Source: an uncultured Collinsella sp. (GTDB taxonomy: Bacteria; Actinomycetota; Coriobacteriia; Coriobacteriales; Coriobacteriaceae). From it: 49,413 nt of DNA. Below the pieces are notes generated by a model. The model searched no databases. It had not been told where the DNA came from and saw only the letters and a program-made list of their open reading frames with translations. The position numbers and the translations under genes were made by a program. Positions 32,576 through 40,862 of this stretch are shown one piece after another. Position 1 is the first letter of the stretch; every line of letters starts with the position of its first letter. The stretch covers positions 1-49,413 of the forward strand of contig CABRGB010000007.1 of NCBI GenBank assembly GCA_902470345.1, read 5' to 3'.

Positions 32576-33661
32576 ATGAAGCCACGTAACATTGCCATCG
32601 CCTGCGGTGTTGCAGGAACCGCCGTCGGCCTTGCCGCTGCCGCCGGCATCGTTTACCGCAAGCAAATCAAGTCCGCCGCGTCGCTCAAACGCTTGACCGA
32701 CTATGCGGATGGCTATGACCTGTATGCAATCGACGTCGCCTACGACTACGACCTCGACCGCATCATCGCCGCTGGCGTGCGCGACGACCAGGCCTACATC
32801 GATGCCGTGGTGGCGCAGGTGCTGCCCGGTGTGCCGGCACATGTCCAGGCGCCCCAGTTTGCCTGCAGCGCTTTTGTCGCCGTAGATGCCGAAGGCCGCG
32901 TGCGCACCGGTCGCAATTACGACTTTAAGGACGATACTTCGGCGCTGCTGGTGCGCAATCACCCGCGCGACGGCTATGCCTCCATCGGCTTTGCGGCCCT
33001 CAACAACCTGGGCACCAACGCTCCGCTTGACTCCGTCGCCGGACGCACCGCTGCACTCATGGGCCCGTTTGCCCAGCTCGACGGTGTTAACGAATGCGGC
33101 GTGTCCATTGCCGTACTCACCCTGGATTCCAAGCCCTGTGACCAGGACATGCAACGCCCCGTCATCAACACTTCGCTCGCCATCCGTCTGGTGCTCGACC
33201 GTGCCGCCACCACGCAGGAGGCCGTAGACCTGCTTTCTGCCTACGACATGCACGCCATGGCCGGACGCGACTACCACTTCTTTATCAACGACGCCGCCGG
33301 CGACGCGCGCGTAGTAGAGTGGGATCCGTACGATCCGGACCGCGCTTTCAAAGCGACTCCCGTACGCCAGGTTACGAACTTCTACGCCTGCTATGGCGAC
33401 GAAGTGCTGCCCAACCAAAAGAATGGCGAGCTTGGCCATGGCAAGGAACGCGCCGTCGCCATCGCCGATGTCCTTGACGCCCATGCCGGCGCCCAAGACG
33501 AAGCAGTCGCTTGGAAGGCCCTGCGCGCCGCAGCGCAAGAGCCCAATCCGGAAGACATCACCAGCAACACGCAATGGTCGGTCGTCTTTGACAATACCAA
33601 GCCCGCTGCCGCTATTACGCTGCGCCGCCACTGGGGCGACGTCGACGCCTTCGCACTGTAA
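32576..33661 (+). CDS. Membrane-anchored linear amide C-N hydrolase (Ntn, choloylglycine hydrolase-like)
   Basis: Encodes 361 residues; the ATG follows CGAGAGGAGCCGTC. Residues 5-27 (NIAIACGVAGTAVGLAAAAG and on) form a signal anchor. The predicted nucleophile is Cys97 in FACSAFVAVDAEG, followed by RTGRNYDF (111-118), the Cys/Arg/Asp pattern of the choloylglycine hydrolase / C45 acyltransferase group. In many relatives the nucleophile becomes N-terminal after processing; here ~96 residues precede it. Bile-salt or N-acyl amino-acid amides are possible substrates in a gut organism, which is inference. The gene ends before a strong hairpin. Confidence 0.82.
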   Translation: MKPRNIAIACGVAGTAVGLAAAAGIVYRKQIKSAASLKRLTDYADGYDLYAIDVAYDYDLDRIIAAGVRDDQAYIDAVVAQVLPGVPAHVQAPQFACSAFVAVDAEGRVRTGRNYDFKDDTSALLVRNHPRDGYASIGFAALNNLGTNAPLDSVAGRTAALMGPFAQLDGVNECGVSIAVLTLDSKPCDQDMQRPVINTSLAIRLVLDRAATTQEAVDLLSAYDMHAMAGRDYHFFINDAAGDARVVEWDPYDPDRAFKATPVRQVTNFYACYGDEVLPNQKNGELGHGKERAVAIADVLDAHAGAQDEAVAWKALRAAAQEPNPEDITSNTQWSVVFDNTKPAAAITLRRHWGDVDAFAL

Positions 33662-33730
33662 GGAGCTGGCACCGTCGTCCTTACGCTCGCCTGACGTTGC
33701 TTACATTTCCATACGCTTGAGCTAACACGT

Positions 33731-33763
33731 TTTACCCCCGCATCAACAGTGTGCGGGGGTAAA
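33731..33763 (+). terminator. Hairpin between Ntn hydrolase and phosphofructokinase genes
   Basis: Perfect 12-bp arms TTTACCCCCGCA and TGCGGGGGTAAA with a nine-base loop. The T tract is short (CTTATG), so termination may be partial. Confidence 0.55.
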
Positions 33764-33773
33764 CTTATGCGCA

Positions 33774-33782
33774 TGTTATAAC
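33774..33782 (+). promoter_or_regulatory. Extended -10 promoter element of pfkA
   Basis: TGTTATAAC, an extended -10 (TG-n-TATAAC), lies 20 bp upstream of the start with no evident -35. Confidence 0.5.
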
Positions 33783-33801
33783 TTGCCCGGAAGGATTCAC
33801 C

Positions 33802-34881
33802 ATGCTTAGGATCGGTCTTCTTACTAGTGGCGGCGACTGCCAGGCGCTCAACGCCACCATGCGCGGCATTGTCAAAACGCTTATGACCAATAGCGAAGAG
33901 CCTATCGAGATTTATGGCTTTGAGGACGGATATCAGGGCCTTATCTACAGCAGGTTCCGTGTCATGACGCCCGCCGATTTTAGCGGTATCCTCACCCGCG
34001 GCGGCACTATTCTGGGCACGAGCCGCACGCCGTTCAAGCGCCTGAACATTCCCGAGGCCGACGGCGTCGAGAAGGTACCCGCGATGGTCCACACCTATCA
34101 CAAGTTGCAGCTCGACTGCCTGTTTATGCTGGGCGGCAACGGCTCCACCAAGACCGCCAACCGCCTGCGCGAAGAGGGCCTCAACGTTATCGCCCTGCCC
34201 AAGACCATCGATAACGACACCTGGGGCACCGAGATGACGTTTGGCTTTACGAGCGCCATCGACGTCGCCACCAAGTGCATCGACGACATCCACACCACCG
34301 CTTCAAGCCACGGCCGCGTGTTCGTCATCGAGATCATGGGCCACAAGGTTGGCTGGATCCCGCTGTACGCCGGTGTCGCGGGCGGTGCGGATGTCATCTT
34401 GATTCCCGAGATCCCCTACGACATGGACCAGGTCATCAAGACCATCGAGCATCGCATGGAGACCGGCAGCCGCTTTACCATCGTGGCCGTCGCCGAGGGC
34501 GCTATCTCCAAGGAGGACGCGGCGCTGTCCAAGAAGGAGTACAAGAAGAAGCTCGCCGAGCGCACGAGCCCGTCGATCGTCTACGACATCGCCAAGGAGA
34601 TCGAGGCCAAGACCGGTCGCGAGACCCGTGTCGCTATCCCCGGTCACACGCAGCGCGGCGGCCAGCCCGACGCTCAGGACCGCATCTTTGCGACCCAGTG
34701 CGGCGTCGAGGCCGCGCTTGGCTGCCTGCGCGGCGAGTTTGGCTACATGATCGCCCTGCGCGACGGCAAGATGTGCCACATGCCGCTCGAGGATGTTGCC
34801 GGCAAGCTCAAGTATGTCGACCCCCAGAGCGATCTGGTGCGCGAGGCCAAGGCGTTGGGCATCAGCTTCGGCGACGAATAG
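33802..34881 (+). CDS. pfkA: 6-phosphofructokinase
   Basis: Encodes 359 residues; the ATG follows GGAAGGATTCACC. N-terminal LLTSGGDCQALNATMRG, RGGTILGTSR, FMLGGNGSTKTAN (109-120) and PKTIDNDTWGTEMTFGF (133-149, catalytic Asp137) identify the enzyme, with MGHKVGWIPLYAGVA and PGHTQRGGQPDAQDR later. It phosphorylates fructose-6-phosphate in glycolysis. The phosphoryl-donor pocket reads GGNGS: glycine at the position that is aspartate in PPi enzymes favours ATP, while the lysine in PKTIDND occurs in both the PPi and the ATP group III clades. Donor is therefore probably ATP but not certain. Confidence 0.93.
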   Translation: MLRIGLLTSGGDCQALNATMRGIVKTLMTNSEEPIEIYGFEDGYQGLIYSRFRVMTPADFSGILTRGGTILGTSRTPFKRLNIPEADGVEKVPAMVHTYHKLQLDCLFMLGGNGSTKTANRLREEGLNVIALPKTIDNDTWGTEMTFGFTSAIDVATKCIDDIHTTASSHGRVFVIEIMGHKVGWIPLYAGVAGGADVILIPEIPYDMDQVIKTIEHRMETGSRFTIVAVAEGAISKEDAALSKKEYKKKLAERTSPSIVYDIAKEIEAKTGRETRVAIPGHTQRGGQPDAQDRIFATQCGVEAALGCLRGEFGYMIALRDGKMCHMPLEDVAGKLKYVDPQSDLVREAKALGISFGDE

Positions 34882-34904
34882 CCTCGGCCGAAATCCATCC
34901 CATC

Positions 34905-35001
34905 GGGCCCTCCGACCCCGCCCGACGTATTTCGATTTGGCTCCTCCCTTGACTCCGTCAAAGGTCGCCAATCGAAATCGTCGGGCGGGGTCGGAGGGCC
35001 C
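34905..35001. repeat. Long nested inverted repeat (97 bp) after pfkA
   Basis: Outer arms are a perfect 23 bp (34905-34927, starting GGGCCCTCCGACCCC, with 34979-35001), then ATTTCGATTTGGC pairs with GCCAATCGAAAT after small bulges. The loop contains a third hairpin, CTTGAC-TCC-GTCAAAG. No T tract follows. Confidence 0.93.
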
Positions 35002-35060
35002 TTCGTTTACATACTCGCCGAGGCTATTCGCCTTCTTGCTACAGGTGCCTGGTCTGAAAT

Positions 35061-35131
35061 TAAGTTGCGGTGAAATAGTTCCAGCTTAGCCCTCAAATGG
35101 CTGAATCTAGAAACTATTCCACCGCAACTTA
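35061..35131 (+). repeat. Family B palindromic repeat, copy 2
   Basis: Arms TAAGTTGCGGTGAAATAGTT (35061-35082) and complement ending ACCGCAACTTA (35110-35131), two mismatches, 27-bp loop. With the 97-bp repeat it accounts for most of the 433-bp spacer 34882-35314. Confidence 0.9.
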
Positions 35132-35198
35132 CTGAGTGGGGGCTCTTGGCCGCTACTTGCACTGACATTTGTCCTGAAATGGCTGGTCGTTAGGGGTT

Positions 35199-35264
35199 GC
35201 TACCGGTAGTTGCGGTAGGGTTGGAGCAGATTCTAACTAGAAATGGTGGTCGCTACCGGTTGTT
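35199..35264 (+). promoter_or_regulatory. Candidate operator repeats upstream of the XRE gene
   Basis: GCTACCGGTAGTT (35199-35211) and GCTACCGGTTGTT (35252-35264) are 53 bp apart, about five helical turns. The first contains the perfect palindrome CTACCGGTAG. They lie 50-116 bp upstream of the regulator start and could be autoregulatory sites. Confidence 0.45.
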
Positions 35265-35314
35265 CTCGGCATACTCGGCTCATTCGATTCGACCATCAAA
35301 CGAAAGGAACCACC

Positions 35315-36229
35315 ATGGATCTTGCGATGGCGCAGCGCCTCGTCGATCGCCGCAAAGCTGCCGGGCTTTCTCAGGAGGCGCTTGCCGCCCAGCTGGGTGT
35401 GAGTCGTCAGGCTGTCAGTAAATGGGAGCGCAGCGAGTCCTCACCCGATACCGATAACCTCATTGCGCTCGCCGCGCTGTATGGTGTGTCGCTGGATGAG
35501 TTGTTGTATGGGGAAGCGGCTAGTGATGCCGATGGCTCAGAGGACGGCAGCACCGAAACGGTGGATGAGGCTAAAGAGGCCGAAGATTCTGCCGAGCACG
35601 CCGATTGTGGCGACAAACCACTTGTCGATATTTCCCTCGCGCGCGGCATCCACGTCATTGATCCCAATAAAGGCGAGGAAGTCCATGTTGGCTGGAACGG
35701 CATCCATGTGACCAACGAGCGCAAGGGCGAAGAGGTGCATGTGGGGCCGGACGGCGTGCATGTCGATACGCTTGAGGACGATGGACATAGCGTGCATACC
35801 GATGACGACGGCACCGTCACCATCGACGGCGAGACGTTCTCCAGCTGGAAGGAAGCACACGACAAGCTCGACCATCATGGCAAGCATTTCCACACCAAGG
35901 TCGGACGTACATGGAACAAATTCCCCTTCCCCGCGCTTGTCGCCCTCGCCTATCTGGTGCTCGGCATTGTCTACGGCACATGGGCTGCGGGACTCTTCCT
36001 CGTCTTTTTGATTCCCGTCTACTACGCATTTGGCGACTTTATCGACCAACGCCACTTATCTAAGCTGATCGATGTCGTCTATTCAGTCAGTGCCGAGGCA
36101 TGGTTCCTCTACATGTGGCTCTGCCTGGAACAACCCCATCCCGCCTGGGTAATCCTCATCACCATCCCGGTCGTAAAAGCACTCATGCGCTGGTGCCGCA
36201 AACAATGGAAGCATCGCGAGCGAGCCTAA
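35315..36229 (+). CDS. Membrane-anchored XRE-family transcriptional regulator
   Basis: Encodes 304 residues from the ATG at 35315, preceded by AAAGGAACCACC. Residues 5-65 are an XRE helix-turn-helix (LSQEALAAQLGVSRQAVSKW). An acidic linker follows (67-100), then about two and a half copies of a ~17-residue beta-type repeat (GIHVIDPNKGEEVHVG, GIHVTNERKGEEVHVG, GVHVDTLEDD; 111-153). Two or more membrane helices lie at ~205-238 and ~255-290, with a basic C-terminus. This looks like a one-component membrane regulator that senses an envelope condition. Target genes are unknown; the paired CTACCGG sites upstream suggest autoregulation. Confidence 0.82.
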   Translation: MDLAMAQRLVDRRKAAGLSQEALAAQLGVSRQAVSKWERSESSPDTDNLIALAALYGVSLDELLYGEAASDADGSEDGSTETVDEAKEAEDSAEHADCGDKPLVDISLARGIHVIDPNKGEEVHVGWNGIHVTNERKGEEVHVGPDGVHVDTLEDDGHSVHTDDDGTVTIDGETFSSWKEAHDKLDHHGKHFHTKVGRTWNKFPFPALVALAYLVLGIVYGTWAAGLFLVFLIPVYYAFGDFIDQRHLSKLIDVVYSVSAEAWFLYMWLCLEQPHPAWVILITIPVVKALMRWCRKQWKHRERA

Positions 36230-36282
36230 ACCATCCCAGCCCGACAGCAGCACCCAACTAGTACTCCCCCGCCCATCCCCCC

Positions 36283-36353
36283 TAAGTTGCGGTGATATAG
36301 CTCCGGTTTTAGCCTTGAGTAGTCGAGTTTAGGAACTATTCCACCGCAACTTA
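36283..36353 (+). repeat. Family B palindromic repeat, copy 3
   Basis: TAAGTTGCGGTGATATAGCTCC (arm at 36283-36304, given here in its first 20 as the same motif) pairs with 36332-36353, three mismatches, 27-bp loop. Lies 54 bp past the XRE gene. Confidence 0.9.
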
Positions 36354-36414
36354 CGAATGGTCGGAGCGGCTGCAGCACAAGCGTCGGCGTTCGTTTGATG
36401 GTCCGCCACGAAAA

Positions 36415-36554
36415 GGGCCTATCTACTACGTTTAACTCGATGGGGCCAACCATGACCGCCTTTTTCGAAAATCGACAGGCCTTCTACCTGCGGTTTTATT
36501 TTTCGTTTTCCCGGCATGGTTGAGGGTATCCAATTAAACGTAGTAGATAGGCCC
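36415..36554. repeat. Long nested inverted repeat (140 bp)
   Basis: Perfect 21-bp outer arms at 36415-36435 (starting GGGCCTATCTACTACG) and 36534-36554. Inside, CAACCATG pairs with CATGGTTG, and a centre hairpin uses CGAAAAT/ATTTTTCG and CAGG/CCTG. With family B copy 3 it fills most of the 453-bp spacer 36230-36682. No ORF with a ribosome site is seen in it. Confidence 0.92.
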
Positions 36555-36682
36555 GTTTTGTGGCATACGACCCATTCAAGCCCAATCTCGAAGGCTAAAG
36601 AGAGCCTCTCATCCGCACCTGCGAGCGAAAACCAAATAGAATGAAAGGCAAATGGAAAGCCCGTTTGACGAGCGGAGAACAT

Positions 36683-37003
36683 ATGCGCGACGTAACCGAA
36701 AGCGACTGGAAGCTGTTTAAGAAAATGCTTCCTCAATGGCAAGAACGTTATATGGAAAAGCTCATCGGCCAGTACGTTGAGATGCTGAACGGCGACAGCG
36801 AAGCGTCCAGTAGATTTTGGGCACTAGAAGAGCGCCTCAATAGAGACAAGCTGTCCTCAGGCGTAATTGCAAACGACATTCGCCGCAGCACAATGCACCG
36901 CGAGATAGCCAATTTGCTTATCGACAGCGTGATCACCCTTGACGACCTTGACGGTTTTACCGAAGACATTAAGAGCTATGCGCAACACTGGATTGGCCAG
37001 TAA
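36683..37003 (+). CDS. Conserved small helical protein of unknown function (106 residues)
   Basis: The ATG at 36683 is preferred: it follows GCGGAGAACAT and gives the N-terminus MRDVTESDWKLFKKML, typical of a small family widespread in Firmicutes and related gut bacteria, sometimes labelled multidrug transporter without basis. An in-frame ATG lies 14 codons upstream. The product is hydrophilic and helical (WQERYMEKLIGQYVEML, FWALEERLNRDK, TLDDLDGFTEDIKSY) with no membrane segment. Function unknown. It stands alone between a long inverted repeat and family A copy 4. Confidence 0.72.
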   Translation: MRDVTESDWKLFKKMLPQWQERYMEKLIGQYVEMLNGDSEASSRFWALEERLNRDKLSSGVIANDIRRSTMHREIANLLIDSVITLDDLDGFTEDIKSYAQHWIGQ

Positions 37004-37076
37004 GAGCACTGAACGACAGACATCCCCAGCAAAACGGGGCAAACGCTGGGCCACCTAATGGTTGTCCGGCGTTTGC

Positions 37077-37120
37077 CCAGATAAAACCTGCCAAAATATA
37101 CCTGTCCCTTTTTGGCAGGT
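37077..37120 (+). repeat. Family A palindromic repeat, copy 4
   Basis: CCAGATAAAACCTGCC start, TTTTTGGCAGGT end, perfect 11-bp arms. Its last base is the first base of the FtsX-type gene's stop codon. On the minus strand the hairpin is followed by TTTTATC, so here it can act as a terminator. Confidence 0.92.
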
Positions 37121-39885
37121 TACTCGGCGCTCTTGAGGGCGCCGACCATGTCGATCTTGTTGAGCGTTCGATTGGTGGCAAGGTTGACGATAAACGTAAA
37201 GGCAAAGGCCAGCAACACGGATAGCACGTAGCTCAGCGGCTCGACCTCAACATCAAAATACAGCGACGGCATCTGCAGGATGTACGTAAAACTCTCGGCC
37301 AGCAAGCCGCCTAGCGGTACGCCCAGTGCGGCGCCAATCGCCGTGAGGATCAACGTCTCCTTGTTGACGTAGTGGTGCACCTCGCCGCGACGGAAGCCCA
37401 ACACCTTAATGGTCGCCAGCTCGCGCTCGCGCTCGGAGATATTCGTGTTGGACAGCGTAAACACCACCACAAACGACAGGCACGCCGCCATAAAGGTCAC
37501 GAGCACCACGACCGAATTGATAATCGTAAAGTTCGCCTCATAGTTTTCCCAATGCTCGGCCGTACTCGAAATCGTAAGCCAACCGTCACTCTTAAGATTC
37601 TTGCTAAACGCAATCTGGTCGGCCGACGAACCCTTGAGCAGTGCAAAGATGCCGTTAAGACGCGCGCTTCGGCCGAACGTGCGCTCATAGGTGCCCTGCG
37701 TCATGTAAAGCGTGTTGCCCAGATAGTTAAGCGAAATGTCGCTGACTTTGACCTTGGCAACATTGAGCGACGAATCCTGGACGTGAGCCGTATCGCCCGG
37801 CTGAATCCCCAGCACCAGCTGTGAACTTTTGCTCAGATACACGTCTCCGTCACGCAAAGGCAGCGGTTCTTTGGACTCATCCTCCAGACGCACGTAATCG
37901 CCCAAGTCACTCGTGCGGTCATCGGGCACCACGATCAGCTGCACAGTCTCGCTCTTGCCGCCAAATGTAAAGGTGACGTTGTCGGTCATAATCGGCAGCG
38001 TCGAAGTCACGGTCACGTTGGAATCATTGGACGCGCTGCGCCCATCCAATGCCGCGCACGTCTGTGAAAAATCGTCGGGATTGGCGACCGCCAGCAGATC
38101 GTAGCGCGTGACGTGGCCGTACTGCTTGGGCGACAGCGCGACCGACGTATCACGAATGCCCATGCCGCAAATTACAAGCGCTGTGCAGCCCGCGATGCCA
38201 AAGATGGTCATAAAGGCGCGCTTTTTGTAGCGGAACAGGTTACGCGCCGCCACCTTGTTCAAAAAGCCCATGCGACGCCAGATAAAGCCGATGCGCTCAA
38301 GCAAGATGCGCGAGCCGGCACGCGGGGCCTTGGGACGCATAAGCGAGGCTGGGGTCTCGGACATCTCGTGGCGGCAGGCGATAATCGTAGCGCCCACCAC
38401 GCCCACGGCAAACAGCGCCACCGACACGAGCGACGACACGATGTCGTACGAAAGCAGCATCTGGGGCAGCGAGTACATGTCGTCGAACACCGTAAACAGG
38501 AACAGCGGCAGGCCCACAAATCCGATGATGTTGCCGAGCACGCCGCCGATCAGACACGCCCACAGCGAGTAGTCCACGTATTTGGACAGAATACGCCCAC
38601 GTGAATAGCCGAGCGCCTTGTACAGGCCAATAAGCGTGCGCTCCTCCTCGACCATGCGCGTAGCGGTGGTAAGGCTGATGAGCACGGCGACGATAAAGAA
38701 GATAAACGGGAACACCGTGGCGATGGCCTCAATTGACGAGCTATCGCTTTCCACGCTCGAGTAGCTTGCGATATTGCCGCGGTCCTGGATGTACCACGTA
38801 CATTCGCCTAGATCGGAAAGCTCGGCGCGGGCATCGGCGAATTGTTGGTTGGCGGCGGCGCGGCGCTGGTCCAACTCGGCCTGAGCTTGGACGCGCTCCT
38901 CGCTGCCCTCGGCCATACGGTCGATGTTGCCCTGTTCAATCCCAAAGAGCATATTCGCCTGGCGTTCGGCCGCATCTAAGCTTGCCGGCGTGTCAACCGT
39001 CAACTCCTGAGCACGTGCCTTCTCACGCTCCTCGCGGATCTTCTCGATATTGCCCTTGACCTCGTTGATCTTTGTCGTGTAGGCGTCCGAATAGGAGCTG
39101 AGGCTCTTGGCTCCCTCGACGATCACGTGGACCGAGGAGTAGGAAGAAGATGTCGCGGCGTCCTCGTTCACATAGAACTTATAGTCCGCAGCCGAAGCAG
39201 CGCGAAAGGCGTTGACTGTCGAGTCGGAGCTCACGTCGGTGGGATCGAGGACCTCGGCCGTAATGGTGTAATCGCCCGCGGCAAACTGGTCCTTGGCACT
39301 TTGGTTCGACGAGCTCGCGTCATTGGCGGCAAAACTCACCGTATCGCCGAGCTTTTTGCCCGAAGCCTTCAGGAACTTCGAAGTCACCGCGACCTCATCG
39401 GCGCTCTCGGGCAAATCACCGCTCACCAGCACCGGTTGATCGATATTCTCCTTGGAAAGACTTTGCACGATCACGCGCTCGCGTGTTGTGCCCACGGCGG
39501 TGTAGGCGGTCTCGGTGTAGATACCCTCGGCCGTCTCGACGCCGTCGACCTCTTGGATAGCCGCAAGATCGTCGCGCGTAAGGCCATAGGTCGACTGCAC
39601 GTTAATGTCATAGACATTCTGCTGGTCAAAATAGGCGTCGACCGAATCGCGCAAATCTTCGCAGCCTGCCTTAAGACCGCACATCACGCTCACGCCAAGC
39701 GCGGTGATGACCACGATAGACAAGAAGCGCTTAAGACTGCCGCGGATTGTACGGTAGATGCCACGGCGAAAAACCGTCGGCACCATATCGTTTGAGCTCT
39801 GAGCGGTGCGGTAGGTCGCAAACTCCCGGTCGCGACCCGCGCGCTCCGTATCGTGGTTTTGGCTGTTTTGGCGGTCCTGGTCCAT
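37120..39885 (-). CDS. FtsX-like ABC transporter permease
   Basis: Encodes 921 residues from the ATG at 39885, five bases after the ATPase stop; a GTG four codons earlier overlaps that stop and lacks a better site. Helix 1 (FLSIVVITALGVSVMCGL) is followed by a large extracellular region with a coiled-coil stretch (NIEKIREEREKARAQ onward). An FtsX block follows, FIFFIVAVLISLTTATRM then EERTLIGLYKALGYSRG, then a second extracellular region and a C-terminal FtsX block with ERELATIKVLGFRRGEV. This is the MacB/SalX-type mechanotransmission architecture, exporting lipids, peptides or antibiotics rather than importing. Substrate unknown. Confidence 0.88.
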   Translation of the reverse strand: MDQDRQNSQNHDTERAGRDREFATYRTAQSSNDMVPTVFRRGIYRTIRGSLKRFLSIVVITALGVSVMCGLKAGCEDLRDSVDAYFDQQNVYDINVQSTYGLTRDDLAAIQEVDGVETAEGIYTETAYTAVGTTRERVIVQSLSKENIDQPVLVSGDLPESADEVAVTSKFLKASGKKLGDTVSFAANDASSSNQSAKDQFAAGDYTITAEVLDPTDVSSDSTVNAFRAASAADYKFYVNEDAATSSSYSSVHVIVEGAKSLSSYSDAYTTKINEVKGNIEKIREEREKARAQELTVDTPASLDAAERQANMLFGIEQGNIDRMAEGSEERVQAQAELDQRRAAANQQFADARAELSDLGECTWYIQDRGNIASYSSVESDSSSIEAIATVFPFIFFIVAVLISLTTATRMVEEERTLIGLYKALGYSRGRILSKYVDYSLWACLIGGVLGNIIGFVGLPLFLFTVFDDMYSLPQMLLSYDIVSSLVSVALFAVGVVGATIIACRHEMSETPASLMRPKAPRAGSRILLERIGFIWRRMGFLNKVAARNLFRYKKRAFMTIFGIAGCTALVICGMGIRDTSVALSPKQYGHVTRYDLLAVANPDDFSQTCAALDGRSASNDSNVTVTSTLPIMTDNVTFTFGGKSETVQLIVVPDDRTSDLGDYVRLEDESKEPLPLRDGDVYLSKSSQLVLGIQPGDTAHVQDSSLNVAKVKVSDISLNYLGNTLYMTQGTYERTFGRSARLNGIFALLKGSSADQIAFSKNLKSDGWLTISSTAEHWENYEANFTIINSVVVLVTFMAACLSFVVVFTLSNTNISERERELATIKVLGFRRGEVHHYVNKETLILTAIGAALGVPLGGLLAESFTYILQMPSLYFDVEVEPLSYVLSVLLAFAFTFIVNLATNRTLNKIDMVGALKSAE

Positions 39886-39890
39886 GGGCG

Positions 39891-40592
39891 CTACCACTCG
39901 ATCGTCTCGATAGGCACGGGATTTTGCTGGACCGTCTCGCTCTCCACGCGACCACTCTTAAAGCGGATCAGGCGATCGGCCATGGGCGCGAGCGCGGAGT
40001 TGTGCGTGATGATGATGACCGTAATGCCCTGCTTGCGGCAGGTATCCTGCAGCAGCTGCAAGATCTGCTTGCCGGTTTTATAGTCGAGCGCGCCCGTGGG
40101 CTCGTCGCATAAAAGAAGCTTGGGGTTCTTGGCCAGTGCGCGGGCAATGGACACGCGCTGCTGCTCGCCGCCCGAAAGCTGCGCGGGGAAGTTGGCGAGG
40201 CGCTCGCCCAGGCCAACCTGGCGAAGCGTCTGTTCGGCATCGAGCGAATCGGGGCAGATCTGAGCTGCAAGCTCAACGTTTTCGAGCGCCGTCAGGTTGG
40301 GAACCAGATTGTAGAACTGAAAGACAAAGCCGACGTCGGCACGGCGGTATTCCACGAGCTGCGCCTCGTTGGCGGAGCTCACGTCGCGCCCGTCCACCGT
40401 CACGGTGCCGGAGGTAACCGTGTCCATGCCGCCCAGGATGTTGAGCGCCGTGGTCTTGCCGGCACCCGAGGCGCCCAGGATAATGGCGAGCTCACCGCGC
40501 TCAACGGTAAAGCTCGCGCCGTCGAGCGCGTGAATGCGGGCATCGCCCTCTCCGTACGCCTTGATGACGTCTTTGAATTCGATATAAGCCAT
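39891..40592 (-). CDS. ABC transporter ATP-binding protein (LolD/MacB type)
   Basis: Encodes 233 residues. Walker A GASGAGKTT (40-48), Q-loop FVFQFYNLV, signature LSGGEQQR (139-146), Walker B LLCDEPTGALD (160-170) and H-loop IITHN are intact. The ATG follows a weak GGGA site. It is the ATPase partner of the FtsX-type permease five bases downstream and first gene of that operon. LolD-like sequence and context indicate an exporter or extractor. Confidence 0.92.
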   Translation of the reverse strand: MAYIEFKDVIKAYGEGDARIHALDGASFTVERGELAIILGASGAGKTTALNILGGMDTVTSGTVTVDGRDVSSANEAQLVEYRRADVGFVFQFYNLVPNLTALENVELAAQICPDSLDAEQTLRQVGLGERLANFPAQLSGGEQQRVSIARALAKNPKLLLCDEPTGALDYKTGKQILQLLQDTCRKQGITVIIITHNSALAPMADRLIRFKSGRVESETVQQNPVPIETIEW

Positions 40593-40645
40593 CGATTAAT
40601 TCCCATCTGGTCGGATAACTCTTTAGTATTACCCATTTCACGCCG

Positions 40646-40685
40646 ACCAAAAAGGGACAGGTTCATTTTGGCAGGTTTTATATGG
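40646..40685 (-). repeat. Family A palindromic repeat, copy 5 (inverted)
   Basis: Same element in opposite orientation: ACCAAAAAGGGACAGG, then TTTTGGCAGGTTTTATATGG. One arm is shortened (GACC instead of ACCTGCC). Lies in the divergent region between the ABC ATPase and the GyrI-like gene. Confidence 0.88.
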
Positions 40686-40791
40686 GGAAACGGGGAGCGC
40701 AGGCAAGCGCCGGGAAGGCAGAGAAATCATCGACGGGGTCAGGCCGACCGCCAAACACAACGCACGCATCTCTATCTGTCAGCAAAATCAT

Positions 40792-40806
40792 TCGAACAGC
40801 TGTTCG
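40792..40806 (+). promoter_or_regulatory. LexA (SOS) box-like operator
   Basis: TCGAACAGCTGTTCG contains the perfect 14-bp palindrome CGAACAGCTGTTCG, matching the Gram-positive/actinobacterial SOS pattern CGAAC-N4-GTTCG. It ends nine bases before a TATGAT -10 hexamer (40816-40821), so it would cover the -35, and it lies 57 bp upstream of the GyrI-like start. Confidence 0.65.
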
Positions 40807-40862
40807 TTTCTATGATATGATTCCGTTATCTAAGCAGGCCAATACGCAGAAAGGCGGCCAAC

